A stretch of DNA of 64,000 nucleotides from Pseudothauera hydrothermalis. GTDB taxonomy: Bacteria; Pseudomonadota; Gammaproteobacteria; Burkholderiales; Rhodocyclaceae. The notes under the pieces were generated by a model. It did not search any database. It saw only the letters and a program-made list of their open reading frames with translations, and was not told the origin of the DNA. Where the stretch lies: the NCBI RefSeq assembly GCF_003345255.1, contig NZ_CP029331.1, forward strand, positions 1,054,001 to 1,118,000, given 5' to 3'. Made by a program: the position numbers and the translations under genes. Shown here one piece after another: positions 28,924 to 36,795 of the stretch (position 1 is the stretch's first letter; each line of letters opens with the position of its first letter).

Positions 28924-30114
28924 ATGAAGGTGCTCGGCGCGGGCATTTTCAGCCTCATTCTGGCGCTGGGGGTCGCACGTTTTGCCTATACGCCGCTTTT
29001 GCCGCTGATGCAGGCGCAGGCCGGGCTGGGCTTGGCCGAGGCGGGCTGGTTGGCCGCGCTCAATTATGCTGGCTACCTCTTGGGTGCCTTGATTGCCGCG
29101 TCGATCGGCGATCTGGTGCTCAAAGACCGTCTTTACCGCATCGGCATGGTGGTGGCGGTGTTGAGCACGCTGGTCATGGGTTTGAGTACCGATCTTTTGG
29201 TGTGGGCACTGTCACGCTTCGTGGCCGGGCTGTCCAGCGCAGCGGCAATGTTGCTGGGCACCGGTTTGATTCTGAATTGGCTGATTCGTCACAACCATCG
29301 TAGCGAACTGGGTATTCACTTTGCCGGCATCGGTCTGGGCATCGCCGGTTGCGCCGCGGCGGTGGCTGTGATGAATCCTTGGCTGGATTGGCGTGGACAA
29401 TGGTTTGTGTTTACCGCCATTGGCTGTGTGCTGCTGGTGCCAGCGCTGGCCTGGCTGCCAGCGCCCGATCCCAGCCCCTATACCAAGTCCGGTCAGATGA
29501 TGCGCGACAATCCGCCCAGCACGCTGTTTCTGCGTCTGTTCATGGCGGCTTATTTTTGCGCCGGGGTGGGTTACGTGGTCAGCGCCACGTTCATCGTCGC
29601 TATCGTTGACCGCCTGCCGGGCCTGGCCGGGCAGGGCACGTGGACCTTTCTGGCGATCGGCCTGGCCGCGGCGCCTGCCTGCATTGTGTGGGACTTGATC
29701 GCCCGGCGCACTGGCGAACTCAACGCGTTGATCCTGGCTGCCGTGCTGCAGATCGTCGGCATTTTGCTGCCGCTCTCCGGCGGATTGGGCGGTGCGCTGG
29801 CCGGTGCGCTGTTGTTTGGCGGCACCTTCATCGGCATGGTGAGTCTGGTGCTCACCATGGCGGGGCGTTATTACCCCACGCGACCGGCAAAAATGATGGG
29901 CAAAATGACCGTCTCTTACGGTGCGGCGCAAATCATCGGTCCGGCGGTTACCGGCTGGTTGGCGGCTTCGCTGGGCGGCTATGCCGCCGGGCTGTACCTG
30001 GCCGCCGGTGTGATGGGGGTTGGCACCCTGCTGCTGATTGCACTCAAGTTCATCGAAGGTCGGGAAGGCGCGCCCGGCGTAGCCTGCGGCCCGACCTCGG
30101 GTTCAGGTTGCTAG
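28924..30114 (+). CDS. YbfB/YjiJ-family MFS transporter
   Basis: Inner-membrane carrier of ~396 residues with 12 predicted spans. The first-span signature ALGVARFAYTPLLPLMQAQAGL is the family hallmark, followed by LAALNYAGYLLGALIAA. Substrate unknown; the name is by sequence style. The start is uncertain: ATG at 28924 fits the family start, but GTG at 28903 has a better GGAGGA ribosome site 10 nt upstream. Divergent from the LysR gene. Confidence 0.9.
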   Translation: MKVLGAGIFSLILALGVARFAYTPLLPLMQAQAGLGLAEAGWLAALNYAGYLLGALIAASIGDLVLKDRLYRIGMVVAVLSTLVMGLSTDLLVWALSRFVAGLSSAAAMLLGTGLILNWLIRHNHRSELGIHFAGIGLGIAGCAAAVAVMNPWLDWRGQWFVFTAIGCVLLVPALAWLPAPDPSPYTKSGQMMRDNPPSTLFLRLFMAAYFCAGVGYVVSATFIVAIVDRLPGLAGQGTWTFLAIGLAAAPACIVWDLIARRTGELNALILAAVLQIVGILLPLSGGLGGALAGALLFGGTFIGMVSLVLTMAGRYYPTRPAKMMGKMTVSYGAAQIIGPAVTGWLAASLGGYAAGLYLAAGVMGVGTLLLIALKFIEGREGAPGVACGPTSGSGC

Positions 30115-31044
30115 CGACCATTCGCCCCGCAAGAGCGGTTGCAGGATGCGGGCGATCTCCACCACCTTGCCGATGACAATCAAAGACGGGGTGCGCAGGC
30201 CGGCGGTGCGCACCGCGTCGGCGAGCTTGCCCACCGGTGCGCTCACCATGCGCTGGCGCGGGGTGCTGGCCGCATGCACGACCGCAGCGGGCGTGTCCGC
30301 GGGCAGGCCGTGGGCGATCAGCTTGCTGCAGATGATCTCTAACGCGCCCAGGCCCATGTAAATCACCACGGTTTGGTGCGGCCGGGCGAGCGTCGTCCAG
30401 TCGAGATTCACGGTGCCGTCTTTGAGGTGACCGGTAGTAAACACCAGGGTCTGCGCACAGTCTCGGTGGGTGAGAGGGATGCCGGTACAGGCGGCCATGC
30501 CCGAGGCCGCGGTGACACCGGGCACGACTTCACAGTCGATGCCCGCCTCGATGAGCGCCTGCATTTCTTCGCCGCCACGCCCAAAAATGAACGGGTCGCC
30601 GCCCTTGAGCCGCACGACTTTGCGCCCCTGCTGGGCCAGCTCGATCAGGAGCCGGTTGATTTCCGTCTGGGGCAGCGCGTGCATGCCCGCTTCTTTACCG
30701 GCATAGATCCGTAAGGCGTCAGGGCTTGCAAGTTCGAGGATGCCGTCGCCAACCAAGTGATCATAGACGATCGCATCGGCTTGGGCGATTCGACGCACGG
30801 CACGCACGGTCAGCAGTTCGGCATCGCCCGGACCCGCACCGACCAGACTGACCTTCCCGGCGCGTGCGGGGCGGGCGGCACCGCGGGAGTCGTCCATGCT
30901 CGCTGCTACTGTGGCGCCCGTCGCAGTTGGGGCTAGCCCGCGGGTATCGAATTTCCCGCTTGCCAGTGAGACGGAAGGCCGATCGGTTTGCATCCTGCTG
31001 TCGGTCCAGAGGCAGGTGGCGCTGCTGGGGGGCCGGGCATTCAT
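30103..31044 (-). CDS. nirE: Uroporphyrinogen-III C-methyltransferase, denitrification type
   Basis: SAM-dependent methylation of uroporphyrinogen III at C2 and C7 to precorrin-2, the first committed step toward heme d1 and siroheme. Residues ~60-300 carry VSLVGAGPGDAELLTVRAVR, VYDHLVG, LKGGDPFIFGRGGEE, VVPGVTAASG and ASTPRQRMV. The first ~55 residues are a family-variable tail. ATG at 31044 has AAGAGGA upstream; the longer frame to 31143 would run through the FNR-type box. It is divergent from nirS with the box at 31105-31118 between, which supports NirE (d1 pathway) over a siroheme-only enzyme. The 3' end overlaps the MFS gene's 3' end by 12 bp. Confidence 0.94.
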   Translation of the reverse strand: MNARPPSSATCLWTDSRMQTDRPSVSLASGKFDTRGLAPTATGATVAASMDDSRGAARPARAGKVSLVGAGPGDAELLTVRAVRRIAQADAIVYDHLVGDGILELASPDALRIYAGKEAGMHALPQTEINRLLIELAQQGRKVVRLKGGDPFIFGRGGEEMQALIEAGIDCEVVPGVTAASGMAACTGIPLTHRDCAQTLVFTTGHLKDGTVNLDWTTLARPHQTVVIYMGLGALEIICSKLIAHGLPADTPAAVVHAASTPRQRMVSAPVGKLADAVRTAGLRTPSLIVIGKVVEIARILQPLLRGEWSLAT

Positions 31045-31104
31045 GGTCGTTCCTCTTGCCGAAAGCTCGGTACGGACTCTAGCAGCGCGGGTGCGTTGCT
31101 GAAA

Positions 31105-31118
31105 TTGACACAAGTTAA
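31105..31118. promoter_or_regulatory. FNR/DNR-type box A, shared by divergent nirE and nirS
   Basis: TTGAC-ACAA-GTTAA, a near-palindromic match to TTGAT-N4-ATCAA. On the nirS side, CAAAGT (31141-31146) begins after exactly 22 nt, giving a predicted start of transcription at about 31153. On the nirE side, TAGAGT (31081-31076, minus strand) begins after 23 nt, giving about 31070. Both fit a class II -41.5 arrangement. Regulator identity (Dnr at 41914-42687) is inferred. Confidence 0.7.
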
Positions 31119-31196
31119 AGACGCATTTTTCGTGGGGGAACAAAGTCCGCTCTGGCTGATAGAGGCCAACTCTGGCGATTTGTAGGGAGACCCACC

Positions 31197-32876
31197 ATGC
31201 GATTCAAAGGTTTGATGAGTGCCATGGCGCTGGCAACGCTGCCGATGGCAATAAGCAACGCTTTTGCGACCGATGCGCCACCGCTGACCGATCAAGAGCG
31301 CGCGCAAGCCAAGCAGATCTATTTCGAGCGCTGTGCCGGCTGCCACGGTGTGCTGCGCAAAGGTGCGACAGGCAAGAACCTCGAGCCGCATTGGACCAAG
31401 ACCCTGGCCGACGGAACAAAAATGGAAGGCGGCACTTTGAAGCTTGGTACTGAGCGTCTGGAAAAGATCATTGCCTACGGCACCGACGGCGGCATGGTCA
31501 ACTATGACGATATCCTGACCAAGGAAGAAATTAATCTGATGGCGCGTTACATTCAACACACCCCGGATGTACCGCCCGAGTTTTCGCTCAAGGACATGGA
31601 AAACAGCTGGAAGCTAATCGTTCCGGTCGAAGAGCGTCCCAAGAAGCAGTTGAGCAAAATCAATCTGAAGAACGTTTTTGCGGTCACCTTGCGCGATACC
31701 GGCAAACTGGCGCTGATCGACGGCGACACCAAACAGATTTGGGATGTGCTCGACACCGGCTACGCGGTGCATATTTCTCGGCTGTCGGCTTCCGGCCGGT
31801 ATGTCTATACCGTTGGGCGCGATGGTTTGGTGACGCTGATCGACCTGTGGTACGAAAAGCCCAAGACCGTGGCCACCATTCGTATGGGTTCGGATGCCCG
31901 CTCGGTGGATACCTCTAAGTTCAAGGGTTACGAAGACAAATACCTGGTTGGCGGCACCTATTGGCCGCCCCAGTTTTCGATCATGGACGGCGAGACCCTC
32001 AAGCCGCTCAAGATCGTGTCCACCCGCGGCATGACCGTGGATGGCGAATACCACCCAGAACCGCGCGTGGCCTCGATCGTGTCCTCGCACATCAAGCCCG
32101 AGTGGGTGATCAACGTCAAGGAAACCGGCATGATACTGCTGGTCGACTACACCGACATTGAAAACCTCAAGATCACTCAGATCGATTCGGCCAAGTTCCT
32201 GCACGACGGCGGCTGGGATGCTTCCAAGCGCTACTTCATGGTGGCGGCCAATGCCTCCAACAAAGTAGCTGCGGTCGACACCAAGACCGGCAAGCTCGCC
32301 GCCTTGGTCGACACCGCGAAGATTCCGCATCCGGGCCGGGGCGCGAACTTTACCCACAAGCAATTTGGTCCGGTATGGGCCACCGGCCATCTGGGGGCCG
32401 ACGTGGTATCGCTGATCTCCACGCCCTCGGAAGACAAGAAAAACGCCAAGTTCAAGGAATACAACTGGAAAGTGGTGCAGGAACTGAAGATGCCGGGTGC
32501 GGGCAACCTGTTTGTCAAGACGCATCCGAAATCCCAGAACCTGTGGGCCGATGCGCCGATGAACCCAGAGCGCGAAATCGCCGAATCGGTGTACGTATTC
32601 GATCTCAATGATCTGTCCAAGGAACCCCGCCGTGTTGACGTGGCCAAGGATTCCGGCCTGCCGATGACCACCGCGATTCGTCGCGCCGTTCATCCGGAGT
32701 ACAGCCAGGATGGTTCGGAAGTGTGGATTTCGCTTTGGGGTGGCAAGAAAGACCAGTCCGCCATCGTCGTCTATGACGACAAGACGCTCAAGCTCAAGAA
32801 GGTGATTACCGATCCCAGCATCGTAACGCCGACCGGCAAGTTCAACGTCTTCAACACCCAGTTCGACATTTACTGA
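31197..32876 (+). CDS. nirS: Cytochrome cd1 nitrite reductase
   Basis: Periplasmic homodimer reducing nitrite to NO, the key step of denitrification. The 559-residue precursor has a signal peptide (1-25, ending NAFA) and an N-terminal cytochrome c domain with CAGCH at residues 46-50. An eight-bladed heme d1 propeller follows ([32 protein letters not shown]-like [20 protein letters not shown], and terminal [13 protein letters not shown]). The d1-pocket histidines in SSHIKPEW and [14 protein letters not shown] are present. AGGGAGA precedes the ATG. First gene of a nirS-nirT-diheme-cupredoxin run. Confidence 0.99.
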   Translation: MRFKGLMSAMALATLPMAISNAFATDAPPLTDQERAQAKQIYFERCAGCHGVLRKGATGKNLEPHWTKTLADGTKMEGGTLKLGTERLEKIIAYGTDGGMVNYDDILTKEEINLMARYIQHTPDVPPEFSLKDMENSWKLIVPVEERPKKQLSKINLKNVFAVTLRDTGKLALIDGDTKQIWDVLDTGYAVHISRLSASGRYVYTVGRDGLVTLIDLWYEKPKTVATIRMGSDARSVDTSKFKGYEDKYLVGGTYWPPQFSIMDGETLKPLKIVSTRGMTVDGEYHPEPRVASIVSSHIKPEWVINVKETGMILLVDYTDIENLKITQIDSAKFLHDGGWDASKRYFMVAANASNKVAAVDTKTGKLAALVDTAKIPHPGRGANFTHKQFGPVWATGHLGADVVSLISTPSEDKKNAKFKEYNWKVVQELKMPGAGNLFVKTHPKSQNLWADAPMNPEREIAESVYVFDLNDLSKEPRRVDVAKDSGLPMTTAIRRAVHPEYSQDGSEVWISLWGGKKDQSAIVVYDDKTLKLKKVITDPSIVTPTGKFNVFNTQFDIY

Positions 32877-32891
32877 GCGCCTCCGTCGGCC

Positions 32892-32930
32892 CGCACCCGT
32901 CGTCTGCAGAACACCGCGGCGGCGGGTGCG
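32892..32930 (+). other. nirS-nirT intercistronic stem-loop
   Basis: CGCACCCGTCG (32892-32902) can pair with CGGCGGGTGCG (32920-32930) with one non-Watson-Crick position, loop 17 nt, 16 bp after the nirS stop. There is no T-run, so it is not a classical terminator. It may stabilise the 3' end of nirS mRNA or reduce readthrough into nirT; that is inference. Confidence 0.45.
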
Positions 32931-32967
32931 TCAGCCGTATCGATTGCCACTCGTGGGAAATGAAGAC

Positions 32968-33579
32968 ATGACCGAACAAAACGACAAAGCACGCGCCGGC
33001 CAGTCCGGTGGGTTGTTTACCCGGTTGCGTCAGCCCAGCGTGAAATATTCTCTCGGTGGGTTGTTGCTGACCGGTTTCATCGTCGGCGTCCTGTTCTGGG
33101 GCGGATTCAACACGGCGATGGAAGCCACCAACACGGAGAAATTCTGTATCTCCTGCCATGAGATGTATGACAACGTCTATCAGGAGTACAAGGAAACCAT
33201 CCACTACTCCAACCGCACCGGGGTGCGGGCGGTGTGCGCCGATTGCCATGTGCCAAAGGACTGGACGCACAAGGTCATCCGCAAGATCCAGGCTTCGCGC
33301 GAGCTGTGGGGCAAGATCACCGGAACCATCGATACGCGCGAGAAGTTCGAAGCCAAACGTTTGACCTTGGCACGGCGCGAATGGGCACGGATGAAAGCGG
33401 TGGATTCCCGCGAGTGCCGTAACTGCCACAGCTTCGAGAGCATGAATACCGAGGCGCAGAAAAAACGCGCGGCCCGCCAGCATGAGATGGCGCGCGAAGA
33501 CCGCATGACCTGCATCGACTGCCACAAGGGCATTGCGCACCACAAGCCCCAGGGCATGACCGAAGAAGACGAAGAGTGA
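32968..33579 (+). CDS. nirT: NapC/NirT-family tetraheme cytochrome c
   Basis: Membrane-anchored quinol-oxidising cytochrome that feeds electrons from the quinol pool to periplasmic reductases. The 203-residue protein has one N-terminal span (about residues 27-49). Four CxxCH heme sites follow: 60-64 (CISCH), 90-94 (CADCH), 150-154 (CRNCH) and 182-186 (CIDCH), the NapC/NirT count. The acidic C-terminus ends GMTEEDEE. The ATG at 32968 follows GGGAAATGAAG. Position straight after nirS supports NirT rather than NapC; no nap genes are in the window. Confidence 0.94.
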   Translation: MTEQNDKARAGQSGGLFTRLRQPSVKYSLGGLLLTGFIVGVLFWGGFNTAMEATNTEKFCISCHEMYDNVYQEYKETIHYSNRTGVRAVCADCHVPKDWTHKVIRKIQASRELWGKITGTIDTREKFEAKRLTLARREWARMKAVDSRECRNCHSFESMNTEAQKKRAARQHEMAREDRMTCIDCHKGIAHHKPQGMTEEDEE

Positions 33580-33616
33580 ACCCGGGGCCTTGGCCCCGTT
33601 CTACGGGAGATTCGAG

Positions 33617-34489
33617 ATGAAAAAAACGACGATCGCCGGCGCGCTCGGCATGGTGTGCGCTTTCGGCTTTGGCCCCGTCCATGCGGCCCCGCCGGCCGAC
33701 TGGAGCAAGGTTGCCGCCACCGAGATCACGCTGTTCTATCCGGGGGTGTCACCCCTGGAGTGGGTCACCAAGGGTACCGAGCACGGCGGCGCGCGCGCGC
33801 TGAAAAAGGGCGACACCTGTGCCGATTGCCACAGCGACGAAACCGCCAAGATGGGGCAGCTCATCGCCAGCGGGCAGAAAATCGAACCTGAGCCGATTGC
33901 CGGCAAGGCCGGCTTCATCCCGGTCAAGGTGCAGGCCGCCCACGATGGCGACACCCTGTACCTGCGCTTTTCCTGGAAGCAGCCCAAGGCTTCCGGCGCG
34001 GCCAAGATGGACGACAAAAACCCGATGAAGATTGCCGTCATGCTCGACCAGGGCAAGGTGACGATGGCCGACCAGGGCGGCTGCTGGGCAAGCTGTCATG
34101 CCGACTCCCGCACCATGCCGGGCGCGGCCGACAGTAAGAAAAAGTACGTCAAGGACGGCTCGCTCGCCGGTGGTGTGTTCTATGACCTGGTGCAGTGGCG
34201 CAGTGGTGAAAAGAAAGGCTTTGACGGCCATGTGGCCGACAGCCGTGTGATGGAAGGCGGCAAAGCCTTGGTCGCTGCCGAGGGCAAGCTCGACGGCGAC
34301 ACCTGGTCAGTGGTGTTCGCGCGCAAATTCGCCGGTGGCGAGGGCGACGTGACGCTGGCCGCAGGCAAGATCTACAACTTCGGCTTTGCCATTCATGACG
34401 ATCACGCCGCCGGCCGCTTCCATCACGTCTCTTTGGGTTACAAGCTCGGCATCGACGCCAAGGCCGACATTACTGCGCTCAAGCAATGA
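33617..34489 (+). CDS. Secreted diheme protein with ethylbenzene-dehydrogenase-like heme-binding domain
   Basis: A 290-residue exported protein. The signal peptide covers residues 1-23 (ending VHA). CADCH lies at 68-72, and a second, unusual CxxxCH site (CWASCH) at 156-161. The scaffold resembles the EB_dh/c-type heme-binding gamma-subunit domain: VKVQAAHDGDTLYLRFSW, then KIAVMLDQG and a C-terminal IYNFGFAIHDDHAAGRFHHVSLGY strand set. Periplasmic electron transfer is the likely role. It sits between nirT and a cupredoxin gene (ATGA overlap downstream), so it may be part of an electron path to NirS. No experimental counterpart is known to me by name. GGGAGA precedes the ATG. Confidence 0.85.
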   Translation: MKKTTIAGALGMVCAFGFGPVHAAPPADWSKVAATEITLFYPGVSPLEWVTKGTEHGGARALKKGDTCADCHSDETAKMGQLIASGQKIEPEPIAGKAGFIPVKVQAAHDGDTLYLRFSWKQPKASGAAKMDDKNPMKIAVMLDQGKVTMADQGGCWASCHADSRTMPGAADSKKKYVKDGSLAGGVFYDLVQWRSGEKKGFDGHVADSRVMEGGKALVAAEGKLDGDTWSVVFARKFAGGEGDVTLAAGKIYNFGFAIHDDHAAGRFHHVSLGYKLGIDAKADITALKQ

Positions 34490-34854
34490 TCGATCGCCTT
34501 CCACCGTGGCCGCGCCGGACGGCAGTCAGTGTGCTGGTCCGGCCGCTGGCCGCCGCGTGCGCGCTGGCGCTAGCGCTGGGCGCACCCGGCGCCTTGGCGG
34601 CCGAGCATGAAGTCAGCATTGCCGACTATAAATTCCAACCGGCGGTATTGGAAATTCGACGAGGCGATACGGTCACCTGGATCAACAACGAAAAGCGCAC
34701 CAGCCACTCGGTGGTGTTCGATGCCAGCGGCGAGGAATCCGAGCGCTTTTTCCCCGGCGAGCGTTGGTCTTACACCTTCGAAAAAACCGGGCAGTACACT
34801 TACCACTGTGGTCCGCACCCGGAGATGTCCGGCAAGGTCGTGGTGACCGAATAG
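34486..34854 (+). CDS. Small periplasmic cupredoxin (amicyanin/plastocyanin-like)
   Basis: Predicted type I copper electron carrier, 122 residues with a signal peptide ending near residue 39 (ALAA). The mature ~83 residues carry all four copper ligands: His74 (SHSVVF) and Cys108, His111, Met114 in YHCGPHPEM. The short CxxHxxM spacing is that of amicyanin/pseudoazurin. The start overlaps the stop of the preceding diheme gene (ATGA). Blue copper proteins can donate electrons to nitrite reductases, so a donor role for NirS or NirT is plausible, especially as no nirM-type c551 gene is seen in the cluster. Confidence 0.92.
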   Translation: MIDRLPPWPRRTAVSVLVRPLAAACALALALGAPGALAAEHEVSIADYKFQPAVLEIRRGDTVTWINNEKRTSHSVVFDASGEESERFFPGERWSYTFEKTGQYTYHCGPHPEMSGKVVVTE

Positions 34855-34951
34855 AGCGCACGGCAAGGCATTGAGCAGCCTGGACGAGCGCACCGCCACG
34901 GCAGTGGCGCGTCACCGACCCACCGCCGGGCACCGGCACAGTCGCTGCGTC

Positions 34952-34991
34952 AAAAAGCACTCAGGCCAACCTTGAGTTGGCCTGAGTGCTT
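34952..34991 (-). terminator. Terminator of tRNA-Thr
   Basis: A perfect 16-bp stem (34955-34970 and 34976-34991, AAGCACTCAGGCCAAC and complement) with a 5-nt loop. On the minus strand it is followed by a U-run (plus-strand A at 34952-34956). It lies just downstream of the tRNA and about 100 bp after the cupredoxin stop, and may also end the nirS transcript from the other side. Confidence 0.88.
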
Positions 34992-34996
34992 GATTT

Positions 34997-35072
34997 TGGT
35001 GCCGACAGTAGGAATCGAACCCACGACCTTCTGATTACAAATCAGCTGCTCTACCAGCTGAGCTATGCCGGC
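34997..35072 (-). tRNA. tRNA-Thr, anticodon TGT
   Basis: A 76-nt cloverleaf with encoded CCA (34997-34999). Acceptor arm GCCGGCA pairs with TGTCGGC (one G-U). The anticodon loop CTGATTTGTAATCAG gives TGT (plus-strand 35037-35039). It interrupts the nir cluster between the cupredoxin gene and nirC. Within the 407-bp gap 34855-35261 the only other item is box B at 35187. Confidence 0.97.
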
Positions 35073-35186
35073 GCGGGGCGGATTATAGCCCAAGTACGGG
35101 CCGGTGCTGCCTGCATTGTTTGGTGTGCGCGGCCGCTGGCAAAAGCCGTGCTGGAGGCGGGCGGCGCAGCCAGCGGTTCCGGCGTG

Positions 35187-35200
35187 TTGATGCGGGTCAA
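35187..35200 (+). promoter_or_regulatory. FNR/DNR-type box B before nirC
   Basis: TTGAT-GCGG-GTCAA, nine of ten half-site positions matching TTGAT-N4-ATCAA. A weak -10 (CATCTT, 35223-35228) begins after exactly 22 nt, predicting transcription from about 35235, 27 nt before the nirC ATG. It would drive nirC-F-DL-G-H. Confidence 0.75.
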
Positions 35201-35261
35201 GGTTTTTGGCCGCTGTCCGGTTCATCTTACCCAGCACCTTCAACGCATCGGGGTTTGTGTG

Positions 35262-35627
35262 ATGAGACTTCCCCCTATCGTCCTGCATCTGGCGGTTCTG
35301 CTTGGCACCGCTTTCGTGGCCGCCTATGCGGCCGCTGCCGCCGATCCGCAGCCGGCCCCGAAGCTCGAGCGACAGCGCGAGCTGGTCAGTATGGTCCGCC
35401 AGGACTGCGGCGCCTGTCATGGGCTCACCCTGTCCGGTGGGCTGGGTCCGGCACTGCTGCCGGACACGCTGGCCGACAAGCCGCTGGATTCCATGGTGGC
35501 GACGGTCATGAACGGTCGCCCCGGCACTGCCATGCCCGGCTGGTCGCGCTTCATGGACGAGGCCGAAGCCGAGTGGATCGTGCGTGCCCTGGCCGCCGGC
35601 TTCCCGACCGACGGAGCCGGACAATGA
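35262..35627 (+). CDS. nirC: Monoheme cytochrome c (NirC)
   Basis: Small periplasmic c-type cytochrome thought to serve d1 maturation or electron supply to NirS. The 121-residue precursor has a signal peptide (1-27), one CGACH site at residues 49-53 and a likely Met axial ligand in GRPGTAMPGWSRF. The start at 35262 is chosen because the longer frame to 34986 would cross the tRNA. Its stop overlaps nirF as ATGA. Confidence 0.93.
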   Translation: MRLPPIVLHLAVLLGTAFVAAYAAAAADPQPAPKLERQRELVSMVRQDCGACHGLTLSGGLGPALLPDTLADKPLDSMVATVMNGRPGTAMPGWSRFMDEAEAEWIVRALAAGFPTDGAGQ

Positions 35628-36793
35628 AGCGCCTGCTACTTGCCGCCTCCGCCGCCTTGTTGCTCGCCGGCTGTGCGGCCACGCCGCCCTTACGTGGCAC
35701 CGGCGATTTGGGCCTGGTCATCGAACGCTCCAGCGGTCGGGTAGCGGTGGTCTCGCACACCAGCCGCGAGCGCTTAGCTACCGTCTCCGGTCTGGGCGAT
35801 TTGTCGCACGCCCATGTCACCTATTCGCGCGACGGGCGCTACGGCTACGTGTTCGGCCGCGATGGCGGGCTGACCAAGGTCGACCTGTTGCGCGGGCGCA
35901 TTGAGCGTCGCGTGGTGCAGGCCGGCAACGCCATCGGCGGTTCGATCTCGCAAGACGGCCGCCTGGTGGTGGCGCAGAACTACCAGCCGGGCGGGCTCAA
36001 GGTGTTCGACGCCGACACCCTGGAGCTGCTCTCCGAGGTGCCCGCCGAGTACGCCCCCGGCCAGCGCTCCAAGGTGGTCGGTCTGGCCGACCTGCCCGGC
36101 CAGCGTTTTGCCTATGCGCTGTTCGACGCCGATGAAATTTGGGTCACCGATCTGTCCGACCCGCGCAATCCCAAGACTCAACGCTACCCTGCCGGCAGAC
36201 AACCTTACGACGGACTGGTGACCCCGGACGGACGCTACTTCATTGCCGGCCTGTTCGGTGAGGATGGCTTGGCGCTGCTCGATACATGGCATCCTGAGCG
36301 CGGTGTGAGAAAAATTCTTGCCGGTTATGGCAAGGGCGAGGCGCCGCTGCCGGTGTACAAGATGCCGCATTTGCGCGGCTGGGCGGTGGCCGGCGGCCAC
36401 GCCTACTTGCCGGCCATCGGTCGCCACGAGGTGCTGGTGGTCGATACCCGGACCTGGCAGCAAGTTGCCCGCATTCCGGTGCATAGCCAACCGGTCTTTG
36501 TCATGGCGCGCCCGGATGGTCGTCAGGTGTGGGTGAATTTCGCCTTTCCCGACAACGGCACGGTGCAGGTCATCGACACTGAATCCAAGGCGGTGATCGA
36601 CACCCTCACCCCGGGGCGTGCGGTGCTGCACATGGAGTTCACCCCGCGCGGCGAGGCGGTGTGGCTGTCTGCGCGCGACGACAACAAGGTGGTGGTGGTC
36701 GATACCGACAGCCGCCGCACGCTCGCCGAACTGCCGGCCGCGCACCCCAGCGGCATCTTCTTTACCAGCCGCGCAGCGCGCATCGGATTCTGA
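35624..36793 (+). CDS. nirF: NirF, heme d1 biosynthesis lipoprotein
   Basis: Late step of d1 formation (dehydrogenase step in the current view), binding a d1 precursor. The 389-residue protein is a NirS-like propeller without heme c. Repeated beta blades include RDGRYGYVFGRDGGLTKVDLL, VYKMPHLRGWAVAGGHAYLPAIGRHEV and VLHMEFTPRGEAVWLSARDDNKVVVVDT. The N-terminus has a lipobox (LLLAGC, Cys19), so it is probably anchored to a periplasm-facing membrane. Start by ATGA overlap with nirC. Confidence 0.96.
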   Translation: MKRLLLAASAALLLAGCAATPPLRGTGDLGLVIERSSGRVAVVSHTSRERLATVSGLGDLSHAHVTYSRDGRYGYVFGRDGGLTKVDLLRGRIERRVVQAGNAIGGSISQDGRLVVAQNYQPGGLKVFDADTLELLSEVPAEYAPGQRSKVVGLADLPGQRFAYALFDADEIWVTDLSDPRNPKTQRYPAGRQPYDGLVTPDGRYFIAGLFGEDGLALLDTWHPERGVRKILAGYGKGEAPLPVYKMPHLRGWAVAGGHAYLPAIGRHEVLVVDTRTWQQVARIPVHSQPVFVMARPDGRQVWVNFAFPDNGTVQVIDTESKAVIDTLTPGRAVLHMEFTPRGEAVWLSARDDNKVVVVDTDSRRTLAELPAAHPSGIFFTSRAARIGF

Positions 36794-36795
36794 CT

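Noticed and set aside
34986-35261. N-terminal extension of NirC from 34986
   Set aside because: It would be translated across tRNA-Thr and box B. The ATG at 35262 gives a proper signal peptide.
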